Assembly: GCF_025263265.1 (NCBI RefSeq)
Contig: NZ_CP079869.1
Span: 2,418,001 to 2,482,000, forward strand
Source of the DNA: Mycobacterium sp. SMC-4
Lineage (GTDB): Bacteria > Actinomycetota > Actinomycetes > Mycobacteriales > Mycobacteriaceae
Direction: 5' to 3'
DNA: 64,000 bases
Made by a program: the position numbers and the translations under genes. Under the pieces are notes generated by a model that saw nothing but the letters and a program-made list of their open reading frames with translations, was not told the origin of the DNA and did not search any database. Each line of letters opens with the position of its first letter. The stretch's first letter is position 1. Positions 7,577 through 17,890 of this stretch are shown here, piece after piece.

Positions 7577-10143
7577 TGGCCCAGTAGCGAGTCCGCGTCG
7601 ACGTGCGCGACTGTCGGCAACCGGGTCACGATGCCGGAGGTGCCGTCCACCCGGACTCGGTCACCGGTGCGCAGCCGAGTCATTGCGTCCTCGATCCCCG
7701 CCACCGCGGGGATTCCGTACTCGCGGGCTACCAGGGCCCCGTGGGACACCACTCCGCCGACCTCCATCACGAGCGCCCCCGCGAGGAGAAAAAGGGGTGT
7801 CCAGCCGGGGTCGGTGCTGGCGGCGACCAACACCTCCCCGGGTTGCAGCCGGGCCCCCACTGGCGAGTCGAGAATGCGTACCACCCCCTCGTGCACGCCC
7901 GGTGACAGCGCCGTGCCGATCAGTGCGGCGGACGACGCGTCGGCCGGCTCCACGGTAGACCCGTACACCGTCTCCCCATCGCTGGTCAGCACCCGCGGCA
8001 CCAGCCGCCGTTGCAGCTCATGCCGAAACGACAACCGGTTGGTTCGGGCGCGGGCGCGTAGGTCGGTTGGTTGCCCGGCCAGGGCGACCCGTACGTCTGC
8101 CGGGTCGAGGAAGAAGATGTCCTCGGGGTCATCGAGCAGGTCGCGGTCTACCAGGGACTCGGCACAGCTCCTCAATGTCGTGCGGCCCAACGCTATCGCT
8201 CGAATCATGTCGAACTTGGGTCGTTCTCGTAGACCGCCCAGCTCCCGGTGCCTGGCCAGCAGGCTACCCAGCAATGTCGCCGATATCCTGCCGCGGCGTC
8301 GGCGGACATCGGCGATAAGACAGTCGCTTGCCCTGCGGGCTTGGTCGGCACCGCGTTCGAACGCCGACAGCGCACCTGAGCGCCGGTAGCCGTTGACCAG
8401 TTCGAACACGTAGGTCGGGTCGTCCGCGAGCCGCGGTAGGCCAAGATCGACCTCGCGATCGGGCGCGCGATGGCCGAAGCGGGCCAGGAACGCCACCACG
8501 CCGGGGTTGGAGGCGGCCGGCGGGCCGGTGGCGGCGTCGCGGTCGCGAGCCAGATCCGCCAGAGCCGCCCCCATCGCGATCGTCGGGTCATGCGGTAGCC
8601 ACCGCAACACTGGTTCGAACCCGGTCGAGGTTCCCAGCCAGCGGTGCACCAGCCGTTCGATGGCTACCCGGATCATCCACTCGCCGTAGACCGCTCCGAG
8701 CTGCCGGATCGCCAGATCGCAGGTCGCCGCCGGTAGCTCGCGATCGACGAAATCGAGTCGTCCGCCCGGTGTGGCCGAGGCTGTGGCACGACGCTCGAGT
8801 TGTGCGAGTTGGCGTTCGGCGCGGGCGATGAGGCGACGGCGCGCCCGGGCCGGCGCAACCAGCGAGGCGACCAGGCCCACGGTCACCGTAGGCAACCAGC
8901 TCAGCAGCCCGCGCGGCAGCAGTGGGCGGGATGCGCGCGTCAGCCGATCGCCGTTGTACTGCAGCCATTGTCGTAAAGCAGCGCTACCGGCCGGATCTTT
9001 CATCGCGAAGTTGGCCACCAGTCGGGTCGCGAGCCGGGGACGCTGCAGCAGCACTGTCACGTCCAGGAATATCCGATGCGCGACGACTGGCAGCCAATCG
9101 GCGTCGCCGGTGATCACCCGCGGTCGTCGACCCGAGACCAGGTACCGGATCCAGCTGCTGATCATGGCCCGGAAGAACGCGGTGCCGGCCGGTGTCAGCG
9201 GCTCGGCGATGCCCTGGGCCAGGAGCATCGCCGGGATGTAGACACGCAATCCCGGTCCGGCGGCCTGCGGAACCGGAAACAGTGTGGTGATGGGCCGGGA
9301 CTGCAGCACGACGACGGCACCCTCCTGCAGGGCCCACTCGAGATCCTGTGGGCTGCCGAATAATTCGGCAGCACGGTTGCCCAGCGCGACGAGAGCGTCG
9401 AGCTGTTCCGGGGTCAGTAAGCCGGCAGCTCCCTCGGGAACCGGCGATGCGCTGTCGATGACCCAACGATCAGGGGTGACAGCACCGCTGACCATGGCGT
9501 CACCGAGTCCTGCTGCGGCCTCGATCACCATGCGATCCCGGCGCCCGGACAGCGGGTCGGCGGTGAACAGCACGCCCGCGGCTGTGGCGCTCACCATAGG
9601 CTGTAGCACGACTGCAACCGCCAGACCCGCGTGCCCGATCCCGTGATCCCGCCGATAGGCGATGGCGCGGGCGCTCCACAGCGAGGACCAGCAGCGACGC
9701 ACCGCGCTGCACACCGCAGCGTCACCCACCACGTCGAGCACCGTGTCTTGCTGTCCGGCGAAACTGGCCTCGGGGAGGTCCTCGGCGGTTGCCGAAGACC
9801 GGACAGCCATGGCTCTACCGCCCAGCGACGCGGCCGCGGCTTCCAGTTCGCGACGCACGGGCGCGGGCACCGGAACGGACTCGAATGCCGACCGCAGGCG
9901 TTGCGACGCCGCGGCCACGGCATCGGGGTCGGTGCCCAGGTCGTGCAGTTCCCGGCGGATCAGCTCGTCGAGTGAGTGTTCGGCGACAAAGCGGCGGTAG
10001 GCATCGGTGGTGACGACGAAGCCATCAGGTATCGGCATCCCGGCCTGCGCGAGTACAGCCAAGTTGGCGCCCTTGCCCCCGCTGCGGCGGGGGTCTGCGG
10101 CTGCCCGGTCCGTCAACCGGCAGACCACGGCAGCATCGATCAT
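7573..10143 (-). CDS. PEP-synthase / rifampin phosphotransferase-like ATP dikinase
   Basis: 856 residues with the three-part layout of dikinases of the PEP synthase/rifampin phosphotransferase (RPH) group. An N-terminal PPDK-type ATP-binding domain starts at GGKGANLAVLAQAGMPIPDGF (about residues 22-42), with MAVRSSATAEDLPEASFAGQ and QPMVSATAAGVLFTADP. A divergent central domain of about 400 residues follows, then a swivelling phosphohistidine domain with GGVVSHGALVAREYG, catalytic His801. Its size is close to RPH (about 865 residues), and the lack of the PEP synthase C-terminal TIM barrel argues against a true PEP synthase. Whether it phosphorylates rifamycins or another acceptor depends on the central domain, which I cannot assign. 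It ends in a 4-bp tail-to-tail overlap with the metallopeptidase gene. ATG 10143 lies 8 nt after a TAGCGT -10 box, suggesting a leaderless mRNA. Confidence 0.75.
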   Translation of the reverse strand: MIDAAVVCRLTDRAAADPRRSGGKGANLAVLAQAGMPIPDGFVVTTDAYRRFVAEHSLDELIRRELHDLGTDPDAVAAASQRLRSAFESVPVPAPVRRELEAAAASLGGRAMAVRSSATAEDLPEASFAGQQDTVLDVVGDAAVCSAVRRCWSSLWSARAIAYRRDHGIGHAGLAVAVVLQPMVSATAAGVLFTADPLSGRRDRMVIEAAAGLGDAMVSGAVTPDRWVIDSASPVPEGAAGLLTPEQLDALVALGNRAAELFGSPQDLEWALQEGAVVVLQSRPITTLFPVPQAAGPGLRVYIPAMLLAQGIAEPLTPAGTAFFRAMISSWIRYLVSGRRPRVITGDADWLPVVAHRIFLDVTVLLQRPRLATRLVANFAMKDPAGSAALRQWLQYNGDRLTRASRPLLPRGLLSWLPTVTVGLVASLVAPARARRRLIARAERQLAQLERRATASATPGGRLDFVDRELPAATCDLAIRQLGAVYGEWMIRVAIERLVHRWLGTSTGFEPVLRWLPHDPTIAMGAALADLARDRDAATGPPAASNPGVVAFLARFGHRAPDREVDLGLPRLADDPTYVFELVNGYRRSGALSAFERGADQARRASDCLIADVRRRRGRISATLLGSLLARHRELGGLRERPKFDMIRAIALGRTTLRSCAESLVDRDLLDDPEDIFFLDPADVRVALAGQPTDLRARARTNRLSFRHELQRRLVPRVLTSDGETVYGSTVEPADASSAALIGTALSPGVHEGVVRILDSPVGARLQPGEVLVAASTDPGWTPLFLLAGALVMEVGGVVSHGALVAREYGIPAVAGIEDAMTRLRTGDRVRVDGTSGIVTRLPTVAHVDADSLLGH

Positions 10144-10151
10144 GGATCGTG

Positions 10152-10157
10152 ACGCTA
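10152..10157 (-). promoter_or_regulatory. -10 box of leaderless RPH-like gene
   Basis: On the minus strand TAGCGT (TANNNT consensus) lies 8 nt before the ATG at 10143. No Shine-Dalgarno sequence lies between them, so the transcript probably begins at or next to the start codon. Confidence 0.45.
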
Positions 10158-10252
10158 GGCACCGAACGGGGGCCCCGACAGAGTCGGAAGTCCCTGGTCA
10201 AATCCTGAGCAACACGCCCAGTGGCTTTGGCCGCTGCGGGCTCGGACATCCC

Positions 10253-10258
10253 TACGAT
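10253..10258 (+). promoter_or_regulatory. -10 box of leaderless DUF3097 gene
   Basis: TACGAT followed by six bases and GTG 10265. The spacing fits a leaderless start and supports this GTG over upstream in-frame codons. Confidence 0.45.
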
Positions 10259-10264
10259 CACCCG

Positions 10265-11116
10265 GTGGCTGATCGCTATGGCGCCGACATCCTGGCCGAC
10301 AATCCGCACCGATCCCGCAAGCCGCGGTCGACCGAGCATCCAATCGAGATGGGCATGGTCGTCGAGGACGCCCAGACCGGCTTCGTCGGTGCGGTCGTGC
10401 GTGTGGAGTACGGCCGCATGGAACTCGAAGATCGGCACGGGCGCCGCAAGCCCTTCCCGGTGGGCCCCGGTTATCTCATCGACGGTCGGCCGGTCATCCT
10501 GACCGCGCCGAAGGGGGCGGCGCCGCGCGCTACCACCCGGACCGCCTCGGGGTCGGTCGCCGTGGCGGGGGCTCGTGCCCGGGTCGCCGCGGCCAGCCGG
10601 ATCTACGTCGAGGGCCGCCACGACGCCGAGCTGGTCGAACAGGTCTGGGGCGACGACCTGCGCATCGAGGGGGTGGTGGTCGAGTACCTCGGTGGCGTTG
10701 ACGACCTACCCGCGGTCGTCTCCGATTTCCGTCCCGGTCCCGGGCGCCGACTCGGTGTTCTCGTCGACCACCTGGTACCCGGGTCCAAGGAGGCCCGGAT
10801 TGCCGAGCAGACGATGCAGGCGGTCCGCCGCGGCCCCGCCGGTGAGCACACTCTGGTGGTCGGGCACCCGTTCATCGACATCTGGCAGGCCGTGAAACCG
10901 GCGCGGCTGGGAATGACAGCGTGGCCGCACGTACCGCGGGGCCAGGAATGGAAGCACGGCGTGTGTGCCGCGCTGGGATGGAAGCACCGCGATCAAGCCG
11001 ATATCGCCGCCGCCTGGCAACGCATCAGGGGCCGGGTCCGGGACTGGACCGACCTGGAACCCGAGCTGATCGGACGTGTCGAGGAACTGATCGACTTCGT
11101 CACCGCTCCCGTGTAA
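10265..11116 (+). CDS. DUF3097 family protein
   Basis: A 283-residue actinobacterial DUF3097 protein. It begins [16 protein letters not shown], the usual start of the family, and contains the segments [19 protein letters not shown] and [20 protein letters not shown]. The latter resembles a Toprim-like acidic loop (E..D), so nucleic-acid binding is possible but unproven. Reading further upstream to 10007 would overlap the divergent gene's start and is not supported. It precedes rarA by 10 bp, suggesting co-transcription. No enzymatic role is known to me; the conserved pairing with rarA would fit DNA maintenance. Confidence 0.8.
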   Translation: MADRYGADILADNPHRSRKPRSTEHPIEMGMVVEDAQTGFVGAVVRVEYGRMELEDRHGRRKPFPVGPGYLIDGRPVILTAPKGAAPRATTRTASGSVAVAGARARVAAASRIYVEGRHDAELVEQVWGDDLRIEGVVVEYLGGVDDLPAVVSDFRPGPGRRLGVLVDHLVPGSKEARIAEQTMQAVRRGPAGEHTLVVGHPFIDIWQAVKPARLGMTAWPHVPRGQEWKHGVCAALGWKHRDQADIAAAWQRIRGRVRDWTDLEPELIGRVEELIDFVTAPV

Positions 11117-11126
11117 GCACGAGAGC

Positions 11127-12455
11127 GTGTCCGACAGCCTTTTCGACGTCCCCGGTGACCCCTCACCGCCTGCGGCGGGCCCGCTGGGGGCGTCGGTGCC
11201 GTTGGCCGTGCGGATGCGCCCGACCACGCTCGACGAGGTCGTCGGACAGCAGCATTTGCTGCAGACCAACGCTCCGCTGCGACGGCTCGTCGAGGGTTCG
11301 GGTGCCGCGTCGGTCATCCTCTTCGGCCCCCCGGGAACCGGCAAGACCACCTTGGCGTCGTTGGTCTCGCAGGCCACCGGACGGCGATTCGAGGCGCTCT
11401 CGGCACTTTCTGCCGGTGTCAAGGAAGTTCGGGCGGTCATCGACCAAGCCCGCCAGGCCGCGATGCGGGGTCAGCAGACGGTGCTGTTCATCGACGAGGT
11501 GCATCGCTTCTCCAAGACCCAGCAGGACGCCCTGCTGGCCGCGGTGGAGAACCGTGTGGTGTTGCTGGTAGCGGCCACCACCGAAAACCCGTCGTTCAGT
11601 GTGGTCGCGCCGCTGCTGTCGCGCTCGCTGATCCTGGCGCTGCAGCCGTTGACACCAGCCGACATCGCCACCGTTGTGCGGCGTGCCATTGCCGACGAGC
11701 GTGGGTTGGGCGGTCGGGTGGCGGTTGCCGACGACGCGGTAGAGCTGTTGGTGCAACTGTCGGCCGGGGATGCCCGCCGCGCCCTGACCGCTTTGGAGGT
11801 GGCCGCCGAAACCGGTGACGAGGTCACCGTCGAGGTCATCGAACAGTCGCTGGACAAGGCGGCGGTGCGCTACGACCGCGACGGCGACCAGCACTACGAC
11901 GTCGTCAGCGCGTTCATCAAGTCGGTGCGCGGTTCCGACGTCGACGCGGCGCTGCACTATCTGGCCCGGATGCTCGTCGCCGGGGAGGACCCGCGCTTCG
12001 TGGCTCGCCGGTTGGTGATCCTGGCCAGCGAGGACATCGGGATGGCTGATCCGAGCGCACTGCCCGCCGCGGTGGCCGCCGCCCAGACCGTCCAGCTGAT
12101 CGGTATGCCCGAGGCGCAACTGACCTTGGCGCACGCGACCGTGCACCTGGCCACCGCGCCCAAGTCCAACGCCGTCACCACGGCGCTGGGTGCCGCGATG
12201 GCCGACATCCGGGCCGGCAAAGCGGGTCTGGTGCCGGCGCATCTGCGCGACGGACACTACTCGGGGGCGGCCAAGCTGGGTCACGGGGTTGGCTATCGCT
12301 ACGCCCACGACGAGCCGGGCGGCGTTGCCGCCCAGCAGTATCCGCCTGACGAGCTGGTGGGGGTGGATTACTACCAGCCGACCAACCGTGGTGCCGAGCG
12401 TGAGATCGCGTCTCGGTTGGAGAAGTTGCGCGCGATCATTCGCCGAAGGCGCTGA
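11127..12455 (+). CDS. rarA: Replication-associated recombination AAA+ ATPase RarA/MgsA
   Basis: A 442-residue clamp-loader-like AAA+ ATPase (Rv2559c type), near the family's usual length. Walker A is [12 protein letters not shown] (about residues 63-74), Walker B is LFIDEVHRF, sensor 1 is AATTENPSF, and an arginine-finger region follows. The C-terminal half carries the tetramerisation helices typical of MgsA ([23 protein letters not shown]). It acts at stalled replication forks and binds SSB in other bacteria. GTG 11127 gives [11 protein letters not shown], the family N-terminus. Transcription ends at the hairpin 7 bp after the stop. Confidence 0.93.
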   Translation: MSDSLFDVPGDPSPPAAGPLGASVPLAVRMRPTTLDEVVGQQHLLQTNAPLRRLVEGSGAASVILFGPPGTGKTTLASLVSQATGRRFEALSALSAGVKEVRAVIDQARQAAMRGQQTVLFIDEVHRFSKTQQDALLAAVENRVVLLVAATTENPSFSVVAPLLSRSLILALQPLTPADIATVVRRAIADERGLGGRVAVADDAVELLVQLSAGDARRALTALEVAAETGDEVTVEVIEQSLDKAAVRYDRDGDQHYDVVSAFIKSVRGSDVDAALHYLARMLVAGEDPRFVARRLVILASEDIGMADPSALPAAVAAAQTVQLIGMPEAQLTLAHATVHLATAPKSNAVTTALGAAMADIRAGKAGLVPAHLRDGHYSGAAKLGHGVGYRYAHDEPGGVAAQQYPPDELVGVDYYQPTNRGAEREIASRLEKLRAIIRRRR

Positions 12456-12462
12456 AGACAAA

Positions 12463-12498
12463 GTGATCCCGGCTGGTCGGGGGCCCAGCCGGGATCAC
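12463..12498. terminator. Perfect 14-bp inverted repeat, bidirectional terminator candidate
   Basis: GTGATCCCGGCTGG pairs with CCAGCCGGGATCAC around an 8-nt loop. It sits between the convergent rarA (stop 12455) and GlsB-like gene (stop 12516). There is no T-run, as is common for mycobacterial terminators. Being palindromic it can serve both strands. Confidence 0.8.
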
Positions 12499-12515
12499 AG
12501 CACCGCGCTTGGGGG

Positions 12516-12824
12516 CTAGCGCATGAGCCCGGAGCGGCGCCCGCCCGTGACACCGGTGCGACGACGGCCCATCAGCGAGGCCACCAGTGCCACGCCGATT
12601 GTCGCGACGACGACCTGGACAAGGAGTTCGCCCCAGTTGAACTGACCGGCGGCGGCGGTGACGCCGATCGCCCGGGCGATTGCGGTACCGATGAGCGCGC
12701 TGACGATGCCGACCAGGATGGTGACGAGCACGCCGATGGATTGCCTGCCCGGCACGACCAGCCGGCCGAGGACGCCGACCACGATGCCGATCAGGATGGC
12801 ACTGAAGATTCCGGTGACGGTCAT
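12516..12824 (-). CDS. GlsB/YeaQ/YmgE-family stress membrane protein
   Basis: A 102-residue, very hydrophobic protein with three predicted membrane spans: residues about 4-22, 29-52 and 65-84, with GR(L)VVPGRQSIGVLVTILVGI between the first two, typical of transglycosylase-associated/YeaQ proteins. The tail is basic (MGRRRTGVTGGRRSG). A strong Shine-Dalgarno (GAGGAGGAGA) lies just before ATG 12824, so this mRNA has a leader, unlike several neighbours. Upstream is a good SigF-type promoter (12854-12878), pointing to induction under stress or in stationary phase. Molecular function is unknown. Confidence 0.85.
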   Translation of the reverse strand: MTVTGIFSAILIGIVVGVLGRLVVPGRQSIGVLVTILVGIVSALIGTAIARAIGVTAAAGQFNWGELLVQVVVATIGVALVASLMGRRRTGVTGGRRSGLMR

Positions 12825-12853
12825 GTCTCCTCCTCGTGTTAGGTGCGCCAGAA

Positions 12854-12878
12854 ATACCCCTGGTCGGCGGAATTAAAC
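12854..12878 (-). promoter_or_regulatory. SigF-type promoter, GTTT-N15-GGGTAT
   Basis: On the minus strand GTTT (12878-12875) is followed by exactly 15 bases and GGGTAT (12859-12854), the mycobacterial SigF consensus. It stands about 30 bp ahead of the GlsB-like start with a Shine-Dalgarno in between. Confidence 0.65.
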
Positions 12879-12905
12879 GCTCGCGTCAACCACAGGACGG
12901 CCTCG

Positions 12906-12911
12906 TAGGCT
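12906..12911 (+). promoter_or_regulatory. -10 box of leaderless YjbQ gene
   Basis: TAGGCT, then six bases, then ATG 12918. No ribosome-binding site is present. Confidence 0.45.
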
Positions 12912-12917
12912 CGTGGT

Positions 12918-13331
12918 ATGAACACCGAAGTGCTCGACGTCGACACCTCGCGTCGACGGATCGTCGACCTCACCGCCGAACTGCGCACGTTCTGTTCCGC
13001 CCAGGGCGACGGCCGATCTGATGGCCTGTGCAACGTGTTCGTCCCGCACGCCACCGCCGGGGTCGCTGTCATCGAGACTGGCGCCGGTTCCGACGACGAT
13101 CTCGTCGACACCCTGGAGCGGCTGCTGCCCCGTGACGACCGTTACCGGCATGCACACGGCTCACCCGGCCACGGTGCCGACCACGTGCTGCCCGGCCTGG
13201 TCTCACCGTCGGTGACGGTGCCGGTGGCCGGGGGTAGGCCGCTGCTGGGAACATGGCAGAGCCTCGTTCTGGTGGATCTGAACAGAGACAACCCGCAGCG
13301 ATCGGTCCGCTTGAGCTTCGTGTCGGGCTGA
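12918..13331 (+). CDS. YjbQ/UPF0047 family protein
   Basis: 137 residues, the full length of the YjbQ family (Rv2556c type). Conserved motifs are VFVPHATAGVAVIETG, GHGADHVLPGLVSPSVTVPV and WQSLVLVDLNRD. The conserved histidines are the likely metal/phosphate site. Some members complement thiamin-phosphate synthase (ThiE) mutants, but a physiological role is not settled. It lies head-to-head with the GlsB-like gene and 90 bp before alaS. Confidence 0.88.
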   Translation: MNTEVLDVDTSRRRIVDLTAELRTFCSAQGDGRSDGLCNVFVPHATAGVAVIETGAGSDDDLVDTLERLLPRDDRYRHAHGSPGHGADHVLPGLVSPSVTVPVAGGRPLLGTWQSLVLVDLNRDNPQRSVRLSFVSG

Positions 13332-13344
13332 CCTGGGCGACCGG

Positions 13345-13350
13345 TACTGT
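13345..13350 (+). promoter_or_regulatory. Candidate -10 box for alaS
   Basis: TACTGT lies 71 bp before the alaS GTG, leaving a leader of roughly 65 nt. No convincing -35 is visible, so this is a weak call. Confidence 0.3.
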
Positions 13351-13421
13351 GGTGCGGTCGAGTATTCGCAGGTGACGCCGAACCCGCGGCAACACCCTCC
13401 AGAACCGAAGGACCCCAGGAC

Positions 13422-16118
13422 GTGCAGACACACGAGATCAGGAAGCGTTTCCTTGATCATTTCGTGAACGCGGGACACGCCGAGGTACCGAGCGCCTCGG
13501 TGATCCTCGACGATCCCAACCTGCTTTTCGTCAATGCCGGCATGGTGCAGTTCGTCCCCTACTTCCTCGGTGCCCGAACCCCGCCCTACCAGCGCGCGGT
13601 CAGCATCCAGAAATGCATCCGCACACCGGACATCGACGAGGTCGGCATTACCACCCGGCACAACACGTTCTTCCAGATGGCCGGCAACTTCAGCTTCGGT
13701 GACTACTTCAAGCAGGGTGCCATCGAGTTCGCCTGGACCCTGTTGACCAACCCGCAGGACCGGGGTGGATACGGATTTGATCCCGAGAGGCTATGGGCGA
13801 CTGTCTATCTCGACGATGATGAGGCGATTGACCTCTGGCAGCAGGTCGCCGGCCTGCCGGCCGAGCGGATTCAACGCCGCGGCATGGCCGACAACTACTG
13901 GTCGATGGGAATCCCCGGGCCGTGTGGTCCGTCGTCCGAGATCTACTACGACCGTGGTCCCGAGTACGGCATCGAGGGCGGCCCAGAGGCCAACGAGGAC
14001 CGCTACATAGAGATCTGGAATCTCGTGTTCATGCAGAACGAGCGCGGCGAGGGTACTTCGAAGGAGGATTTCGAGATCCTCGGCCCGCTGCCGCGCAAGA
14101 ACATCGACACCGGAATGGGCATCGAGCGGGTGGCCTGCCTGCTGCAGGGTGTAGACAATGTCTACGAGACCGATCTGCTGCGGCCCGCGATAGACCTGAT
14201 GGCCGCGCGAGCGCCGCGCGGGTACGGACAGGGCGTTCACGAGGACGACGTCCGGTACCGGATCATCGCCGACCACAGCCGCACCGCGGCGATCATCATC
14301 GGTGACGGTGTGAGCCCCGGCAACGAGGGTCGCGGTTACGTGTTGCGCAGGCTGCTGCGCCGCATCATCCGGGCGGCCAAGCTGCTCGGTATCGAGCGGC
14401 CGATCATGGCGGATCTGATGGCGACGGTGCGCGACGCAATGGGACCGTCCTATCCCGAGTTGGCCACCGATTTCGACCGGATCCAACGCATCGCTGTGGC
14501 CGAGGAGACCGCGTTCAACCGCACGCTGAGCTCGGGTTCGCGGCTGTTCGAGGAGGCTGCCCGGGTCACCAAGGCCTCGGGGGCCGACCGGCTGTCGGGT
14601 CATGATGCCTTCACGCTGCACGACACCTATGGTTTCCCCATCGAGTTGACGTTGGAGATGGCCGCAGAGGCCGACCTCAGCGTCGACGAGGAGGGCTTCC
14701 GCAGCCTGATGGCCGAGCAGCGCCAGCGCGCCAAGGCCGACGCCGCCTCGCGTAAGCAGGCCCACACCGACCTGTCGGCCTATCGCGAACTCGTCGACGC
14801 CGGGCCCACCGAGTTCACCGGCTTCGATGAGTTGTCAAGCGAAGCAAGAATTCTCGGTATCTTCGTCGACGGTAAACGGGTACCGGTGGTGACGCACACC
14901 GGCCGGGAAGGCGCGCACGAGCGCGTCGAGCTCATCCTGGACCGCACGCCGTTCTACGCCGAGTCGGGGGGTCAGATCGCCGACGAGGGCGCCATTACCG
15001 GCACCGGGCCATCGCAGACCGCCAGGGCGGCTGTGGGTGACGTGCAGAAGATCGCCAAGACACTGTGGGCGCATCGCGTGACCGTCGAATCCGGCGAATT
15101 CGTCGAGGGCGACACGGTCGAGGCGGCCGTCGACCCCCGCTGGCGGCACGGTGCCACTCAGGGACATTCGGGCACACACATGGTGCACGCAGCGTTGCGC
15201 GAGGTGTTGGGTCCCAACGCGGTGCAGGCCGGCTCGCTGAACCGGCCGGGTTATCTACGGTTCGACTTCAACTGGCAGGGTGCGCTCAGCGAAGCGCAGC
15301 GCACCGAGATCGAGGAAGTCACCAATCAGGCCGTCGAGGCCGACTATGAGGTGCACAGCTTCACCACCGAACTGGAGCGCGCCAAAGCCATGGGTGCGAT
15401 GGCGTTGTTCGGCGAGAACTACCCCGACGAGGTTCGGGTGGTCGAGATCGGCGGCCCGTTCTCGTTGGAGCTCTGCGGTGGCACCCACGTAGCCCGGTCG
15501 GCGCAGATCGGGCCGGTGACGATTCTGGGCGAGTCCTCGGTCGGCTCCGGCGTTCGCCGTGTCGAGGCGTATGTCGGGCTGGACTCGTTCCGCTATCTGG
15601 CCAAGGAGCGGGCGCTGATGGCCGGCCTTGCTTCGTCACTGAAGGTGCCGTCGGAGGAAGTGCCGGCCCGGGTCGCGACCTTGGTCGAGAAGCTGCGCGC
15701 CGCCGAAAAGGAACTCGACCGGTTGAAGATGGCCAACGCCCGGTCCGCCGCGGCCAACGCGGTTGCCGGTGCAGAGCAGATCGGTAAGGTCCGTCTGGTG
15801 GCGCAGCGGATGGCCGGCGGAATGTCGGCAGGTGATCTGCGCTCACTTGTCGGCGACATCCGCGGCAAGCTGGGCAGTGACCCGGGTGTCGTGACGCTGA
15901 TCGCCGAAGCAGACAACGACACCGTCCCGTTCGTGGTGGCGGTCAACCCGGCTGCGCAGGATCTCGGTCTGCGCGCCGACGATTTGGTCAAGGTGCTGGG
16001 CGCGGCCGTCGAGGGTCGGGGTGGGGGCAAGGCCGATCTGGCACAGGGTTCCGGTAAGGGGGCGGCGGGTATCGACGCGGCATTGGCGGCGATACGCGCG
16101 GAGATAGGTCGGAGCTAA
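13422..16118 (+). CDS. alaS: Alanyl-tRNA synthetase
   Basis: An 898-residue class II synthetase that charges tRNA(Ala). GTG 13422 gives [14 protein letters not shown], the family start. The catalytic core carries motif 1 and motif 2 signatures ([33 protein letters not shown]) and motif 3 ([13 protein letters not shown]). The editing domain carries the zinc site [10 protein letters not shown] and CGGTHVARS, and the C-terminal C-Ala domain follows ([15 protein letters not shown]). All domains are intact. It heads a run with ruvX, mltG and aroE spaced by 4 bp or overlapping, so these are likely co-transcribed. Confidence 0.97.
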   Translation: MQTHEIRKRFLDHFVNAGHAEVPSASVILDDPNLLFVNAGMVQFVPYFLGARTPPYQRAVSIQKCIRTPDIDEVGITTRHNTFFQMAGNFSFGDYFKQGAIEFAWTLLTNPQDRGGYGFDPERLWATVYLDDDEAIDLWQQVAGLPAERIQRRGMADNYWSMGIPGPCGPSSEIYYDRGPEYGIEGGPEANEDRYIEIWNLVFMQNERGEGTSKEDFEILGPLPRKNIDTGMGIERVACLLQGVDNVYETDLLRPAIDLMAARAPRGYGQGVHEDDVRYRIIADHSRTAAIIIGDGVSPGNEGRGYVLRRLLRRIIRAAKLLGIERPIMADLMATVRDAMGPSYPELATDFDRIQRIAVAEETAFNRTLSSGSRLFEEAARVTKASGADRLSGHDAFTLHDTYGFPIELTLEMAAEADLSVDEEGFRSLMAEQRQRAKADAASRKQAHTDLSAYRELVDAGPTEFTGFDELSSEARILGIFVDGKRVPVVTHTGREGAHERVELILDRTPFYAESGGQIADEGAITGTGPSQTARAAVGDVQKIAKTLWAHRVTVESGEFVEGDTVEAAVDPRWRHGATQGHSGTHMVHAALREVLGPNAVQAGSLNRPGYLRFDFNWQGALSEAQRTEIEEVTNQAVEADYEVHSFTTELERAKAMGAMALFGENYPDEVRVVEIGGPFSLELCGGTHVARSAQIGPVTILGESSVGSGVRRVEAYVGLDSFRYLAKERALMAGLASSLKVPSEEVPARVATLVEKLRAAEKELDRLKMANARSAAANAVAGAEQIGKVRLVAQRMAGGMSAGDLRSLVGDIRGKLGSDPGVVTLIAEADNDTVPFVVAVNPAAQDLGLRADDLVKVLGAAVEGRGGGKADLAQGSGKGAAGIDAALAAIRAEIGRS

Positions 16119-16122
16119 CCCG

Positions 16123-16650
16123 GTGGACCCCACCGACTGGACCCGCCGCATGCCTGACAGGCCCGGCGGCGACCCCTCCTCGCCGGACCCGGGGCGCGGC
16201 CGACGGCTGGGCATCGACGTCGGCACCGTGCGCATCGGCGTGGCGGTCAGCGACCCCGATGCCATGCTGGCCACACCGGTGTCGACCGTTCCGCGCGAGC
16301 GGCGCTCCGACCGGCATCTGCGACGGCTGGCCGTGCTGGTCGACGAATACGACGCGGTCGAGGTGGTGGTCGGCCTGCCGCGTACCCTGGCCGACCGTGC
16401 CGGGCCGTCCGCCAAGGACGCGATCGACGTGGCCGATCAGTTGGCCGAACGGATCGCGCCGATACCGGTGCGGCTGGCCGACGAGCGGTTCACCACGCTG
16501 ACCGCGCAGCGGTCACTGCGCGAGGCGGGGGTCCGGGCCCGGGGACAACGCGGCGTGATCGATCAGGCAGCGGCGGTAGGGATCCTGCAACACTGGCTGG
16601 ACCAGCGGCGGACGGCGCTGTCCGCACACGGAGAGGTCGGGAATGGCTGA
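16123..16650 (+). CDS. ruvX: Putative Holliday junction resolvase RuvX/YqgF
   Basis: A 175-residue RNase H-fold protein; YqgF enzymes act on pre-16S rRNA and/or branched DNA. Conserved acidic positions are in [18 protein letters not shown] (first Asp), DERFTT (Glu) and [11 protein letters not shown] (last Asp), with VVVGLPRTL between. The first about 22 residues are a proline-rich, poorly conserved lead-in seen in mycobacterial homologues. GTG 16123 lies 4 bp after alaS, and the stop overlaps mltG by 8 bp. Confidence 0.92.
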   Translation: MDPTDWTRRMPDRPGGDPSSPDPGRGRRLGIDVGTVRIGVAVSDPDAMLATPVSTVPRERRSDRHLRRLAVLVDEYDAVEVVVGLPRTLADRAGPSAKDAIDVADQLAERIAPIPVRLADERFTTLTAQRSLREAGVRARGQRGVIDQAAAVGILQHWLDQRRTALSAHGEVGNG

Positions 16651-17890
16651 CGATTGGCGAAGTGACCGAGCCGAGCCGTTGGCCGTGGGACCACCCCGTG
16701 CGCGCAGGTCTCGCCAGGAACGCATTCGGGAACAGCGATATCGGCGCCGACGCAAGGTGGCGGCCGTCGTCGCGGTCGGCATGCTCGTGGTGGTTGTCGT
16801 CGGTGCGGTGTTTCTCGGTTCCCAGATGTGGCACTCGTTGTTCGGCACCAGCGGCAGTGACTTCGCCGGTGAGGGCGTTTCCGACGTCGTGATCCAGGTG
16901 CATCAGGGCGACTCCACCACCGCGATCGGGAACACCCTGCAGGAGCACAACGTGGTGCGCACCACCAAGGGATTTGTCGACGCCGCCGAGGGCAACGACG
17001 CGATCTCGGCCATTCAGCCCGGCTTTTACAAGGTGCGGACCGAGATCCCGGCCGCCGATGCCGTCCAGCGCCTCGCGGACCCGGCCAACCGGGTCGGCAG
17101 GCTCGTCATCCCGGAGGGGCGCCAGCTCGACGACGTCGAAGACGTCAAGACGCGGGCGGTCACCGATGGGATTCTGTCGCTGATCTCGCAGGCATCGTGC
17201 GTCGAGCTCGACGGGGAACGCAGCTGCGTGTCGGCGGAAGCGTTGCGCGATGCCGCCAGCTCTGCCCAGCCGGATGCGCTCGGGGTGCCGAGGTGGGCGA
17301 CCACCGCCATTGCCGCACTCGGTCCGGACCACCGCCGGCTGGAAGGGCTCATTGCCCCGGGTACCTGGAACATCGATCCGTCGGCCGATCCCCGCGAAAT
17401 CCTGTCGACGTTGGTCGCCGGCAGCGCCACCCAGTACGAGAGCCACGGCATCCTCGAGGCGGCCGCGGTGGTCAACCTGTCGCCCTACGAGATTCTGACC
17501 GTCGCCTCGCTGGTTCAGCGTGAAGCCACCCAGGAGGACTTCTCGAAGGTCAGCCGAGTGATCTACAACCGGCTCGCCGAGCAGCGCACCTTGGAGTTCG
17601 ACTCGACGGTCAACTATCCGTTGGAGCGCATCGAGGTGGCCACGACCGACGGCGACCGTGCCCAGATGACACCGTGGAACACCTATGTGCGCCCCGGGTT
17701 GCCACTCACCCCGATCTGTTCACCCAGCCTGCCGGCCCTGGACGCCGCCGAACATCCGGAGCCGGGGGATTGGTTGTTCTTCGTGACCATCGACATGCAG
17801 GGCACGACGCTGTTCACCCGGGAGTACGAACAGCATTTGGCCAATATCCAGCTGGCGATCGGTAACGGCGTCCTCGACTCCGCGCGATGA
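16643..17890 (+). CDS. mltG: Endolytic murein transglycosylase MltG
   Basis: A 415-residue YceG/MltG protein that cleaves nascent glycan strands in the membrane-proximal peptidoglycan. The N-terminus is cytoplasmic and highly basic, followed by one transmembrane segment (about residues 39-60), a LysM-like subdomain ([19 protein letters not shown]) and the catalytic domain. The catalytic Glu is E294 in [11 protein letters not shown], with the family ending [12 protein letters not shown]...[10 protein letters not shown]. Start ATG overlaps ruvX, and the stop forms an ATGA overlap with aroE. Confidence 0.95.
   Translation: MADDWRSDRAEPLAVGPPRARRSRQERIREQRYRRRRKVAAVVAVGMLVVVVVGAVFLGSQMWHSLFGTSGSDFAGEGVSDVVIQVHQGDSTTAIGNTLQEHNVVRTTKGFVDAAEGNDAISAIQPGFYKVRTEIPAADAVQRLADPANRVGRLVIPEGRQLDDVEDVKTRAVTDGILSLISQASCVELDGERSCVSAEALRDAASSAQPDALGVPRWATTAIAALGPDHRRLEGLIAPGTWNIDPSADPREILSTLVAGSATQYESHGILEAAAVVNLSPYEILTVASLVQREATQEDFSKVSRVIYNRLAEQRTLEFDSTVNYPLERIEVATTDGDRAQMTPWNTYVRPGLPLTPICSPSLPALDAAEHPEPGDWLFFVTIDMQGTTLFTREYEQHLANIQLAIGNGVLDSAR

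Noticed and set aside
11163..12461. 432-residue minus-strand frame opposite rarA
   Set aside because: Antisense shadow of a strongly conserved gene, with no recognisable motif.
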